Positions 5,902 to 6,575 of a stretch of DNA of 6,575 bases are shown in pieces. Below the pieces are notes generated by a model. That model saw only the letters and a list, made by a program, of their open reading frames with translations, did no database searches and had not been told where the DNA came from. Source of the stretch: Flavobacterium sp. (lineage in GTDB: Bacteria > Bacteroidota > Bacteroidia > Flavobacteriales > Flavobacteriaceae); NCBI GenBank assembly GCA_030150335.1, contig JASLGC010000182.1:1-6575 (forward strand), given 5' to 3'. A program made the position numbers and the translations under genes. Each line of letters starts with the position of its first letter. Position 1 is the first letter of the stretch.

Positions 5902-6287
5902 AAGCGAGAAAAGTAAAAGCAGAAACTCACGTATTTAAAGTGGTTTTTCCTGATACCACAAATCACCACAATACAATGTTTGGTGGTCGAGTGATAATGA
6001 TGATGACAGAAACAGCGTTCATGACAGCAACGCGATTTTGTAGAAAGAACTTCGTAATAGTAAGTAGTGATAAAATTGATTTCTCAAAGCCAATACCAGC
6101 AGGTTCGTTGGTTGAAATGGTAGGTAATGTTGAATCAATTGGTAATACAAGTATTCGCATTCGCGTAGATGTCTATAGAGAAAAGATGAAAGAGGAGTAT
6201 AGACAACAAGTGGTGAGTGGTGTATTTACACTAGTAGCATTAGATGATGATTTTAAACCGATTCCAATATTGGATGAAGTAGAATAA
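5880..6287 (+). CDS. Hotdog-fold acyl-CoA thioesterase (YciA/4HBT family)
   Basis: The 135-residue protein matches cytosolic acyl-CoA hydrolases of the hotdog superfamily, which cleave acyl-CoA to free acid and CoA. Seen in order: VVFPDTTNHHNTMFGG (21-36) with the family's Asn (N28) and the FGG before the central helix; the helix MMMTETAFMTATRF (40-53); IDFSKPIPAGSLVEMVGNV (66-84), the conserved strand pair around the acyl site; and FTLVALDDDFKPIPI (116-130). Length is normal for a single-domain member. The usual WMDE-type motif reads MMTE here, so the Asp used as catalytic acid/base in YciA appears to be Thr43 (6006-6008). Three in-frame TAA codons directly precede the ATG (5871-5879), which fixes the start. 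It is the first clear gene downstream of the B12 riboswitch and is followed by a terminator. Substrate chain length cannot be read. Confidence 0.9.
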   Translation: MVLKETVEARKVKAETHVFKVVFPDTTNHHNTMFGGRVIMMMTETAFMTATRFCRKNFVIVSSDKIDFSKPIPAGSLVEMVGNVESIGNTSIRIRVDVYREKMKEEYRQQVVSGVFTLVALDDDFKPIPILDEVE

Positions 6288-6330
6288 TTTAAATTTTGTA
6301 AGCATCTTACATTTTTTAGTTTTTGGTAGG

Positions 6331-6359
6331 AAAATAGCTCTTTAATTAGAGCTATTTTT
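6331..6359 (+). terminator. Rho-independent terminator of the thioesterase transcript
   Basis: AAAATAGCTCT (6331-6341) pairs perfectly with AGAGCTATTTT (6348-6358), loop TTAATT, ending in a run of five T. It lies 44 bases past the thioesterase stop. The A-rich 5' arm means it could also work on the opposite strand. Confidence 0.85.
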
Positions 6360-6401
6360 AATTTATAGCATAGCTAAGGAACGCGTTGGGTACTTCTGAA
6401 A

Positions 6402-6441
6402 AGAAAAAAGGTCCAAGAGTAATTTAACTCTCGGACCTTTT
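6402..6441 (-). terminator. Rho-independent terminator of the minus-strand gene entering from the right
   Basis: AAAAGGTCCAAGAGT (6406-6420) pairs with ACTCTCGGACCTTTT (6427-6441), loop AATTTA. The single imperfect pair is A-C on the plus strand but G-U on the minus strand, and on the minus strand the stem is followed by a T-rich tract (from 6409 down to 6404), so it fits best as the terminator of the minus-strand gene ending at 6477. It may be bidirectional. Confidence 0.75.
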
Positions 6442-6476
6442 GCATTTACACTATACAAAATGAATAAAAAAAACTT

Positions 6477-6575
6477 CTAAATAATAGTTGACTTACTATG
6501 TGTCACTGCATCTTGATATCTAAAGCCAGTTCTGTTTTTTATGCGATTGCTAATAAAATCACCAACTTGACTTGT
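6477..6575 (-). CDS. C-terminal end of an unrecognised protein, 5' partial
   Basis: The last 32 codons and TAG stop (6477-6479) of a gene running off the right edge, with residues TSQVGDFISNRIKNRTGFRY followed by QDAVTHSKSTII. The other two minus-strand frames are closed by stops within 12 codons, and a good terminator begins 36 bases after the stop, which together support a real gene converging on the thioesterase. The fragment is basic and polar, with no membrane segment. I do not recognise the family and assign no function. Confidence 0.6.
   Translation of the reverse strand, partial: TSQVGDFISNRIKNRTGFRYQDAVTHSKSTII

Noticed and set aside
5963..6160. 65-codon minus-strand open frame inside the thioesterase gene
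   Set aside because: It is antisense to the conserved hotdog core; no motif or start context supports it.

Overview
The window looks like chromosomal DNA from a low-GC member of the Bacteroidota, most likely class Flavobacteriia. The evidence is a type IX secretion (T9SS) gliding/adhesin locus (type B sorting domain, PorP/SprF protein, TPR-PD40-OmpA protein), a membrane-anchored AraC regulator of the Bacteroidota kind, AT-rich intergenic DNA and starts without clear Shine-Dalgarno sequences. The genus cannot be fixed from the sequence alone.

Layout. (1) 1-3182, plus strand: the 3' end of a secreted T9SS cargo gene with a gliding-motility-type C-terminal domain, then a PorP/SprF outer-membrane protein (267-1199) and a large OmpA-family protein (1209-3182). 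They are tightly spaced, look like one operon, and end at a strong hairpin terminator (3272-3298). (2) 3299-3755: no convincing gene, but several inverted repeats. (3) 3849-4850, minus strand: a six-helix membrane protein with a C-terminal AraC DNA-binding domain, followed on its own strand by two terminator-like hairpins. (4) 4851-5429: AT-rich, no gene; it holds the upstream region of the AraC gene and the probable promoter of the next unit. (5) 5430-5592, plus strand: a clear cobalamin (B12) riboswitch. It is followed not by a recognisable B12 transport or synthesis gene but by about 290 bases holding a small, doubtful membrane ORF interrupted in frame by UGA, and then a hotdog-fold acyl-CoA thioesterase (5880-6287). 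(6) 6288-6575: two terminator hairpins between convergent genes, and the last 32 codons of an unrecognised minus-strand gene running off the window.

How the parts work together. In region 1 the cargo is exported through T9SS, with the SprF-like protein expected to help its secretion or attachment and the OmpA protein expected to tie the assembly to peptidoglycan. In region 5, B12 level probably controls expression of the downstream transcript, but which product it serves is unclear. That orphan riboswitch, with a candidate kissing-loop hairpin just after an ATG, a second hairpin over the UGA/GTG junction, and a thioesterase that seems to lack its usual catalytic Asp, is the most interesting part of the window.
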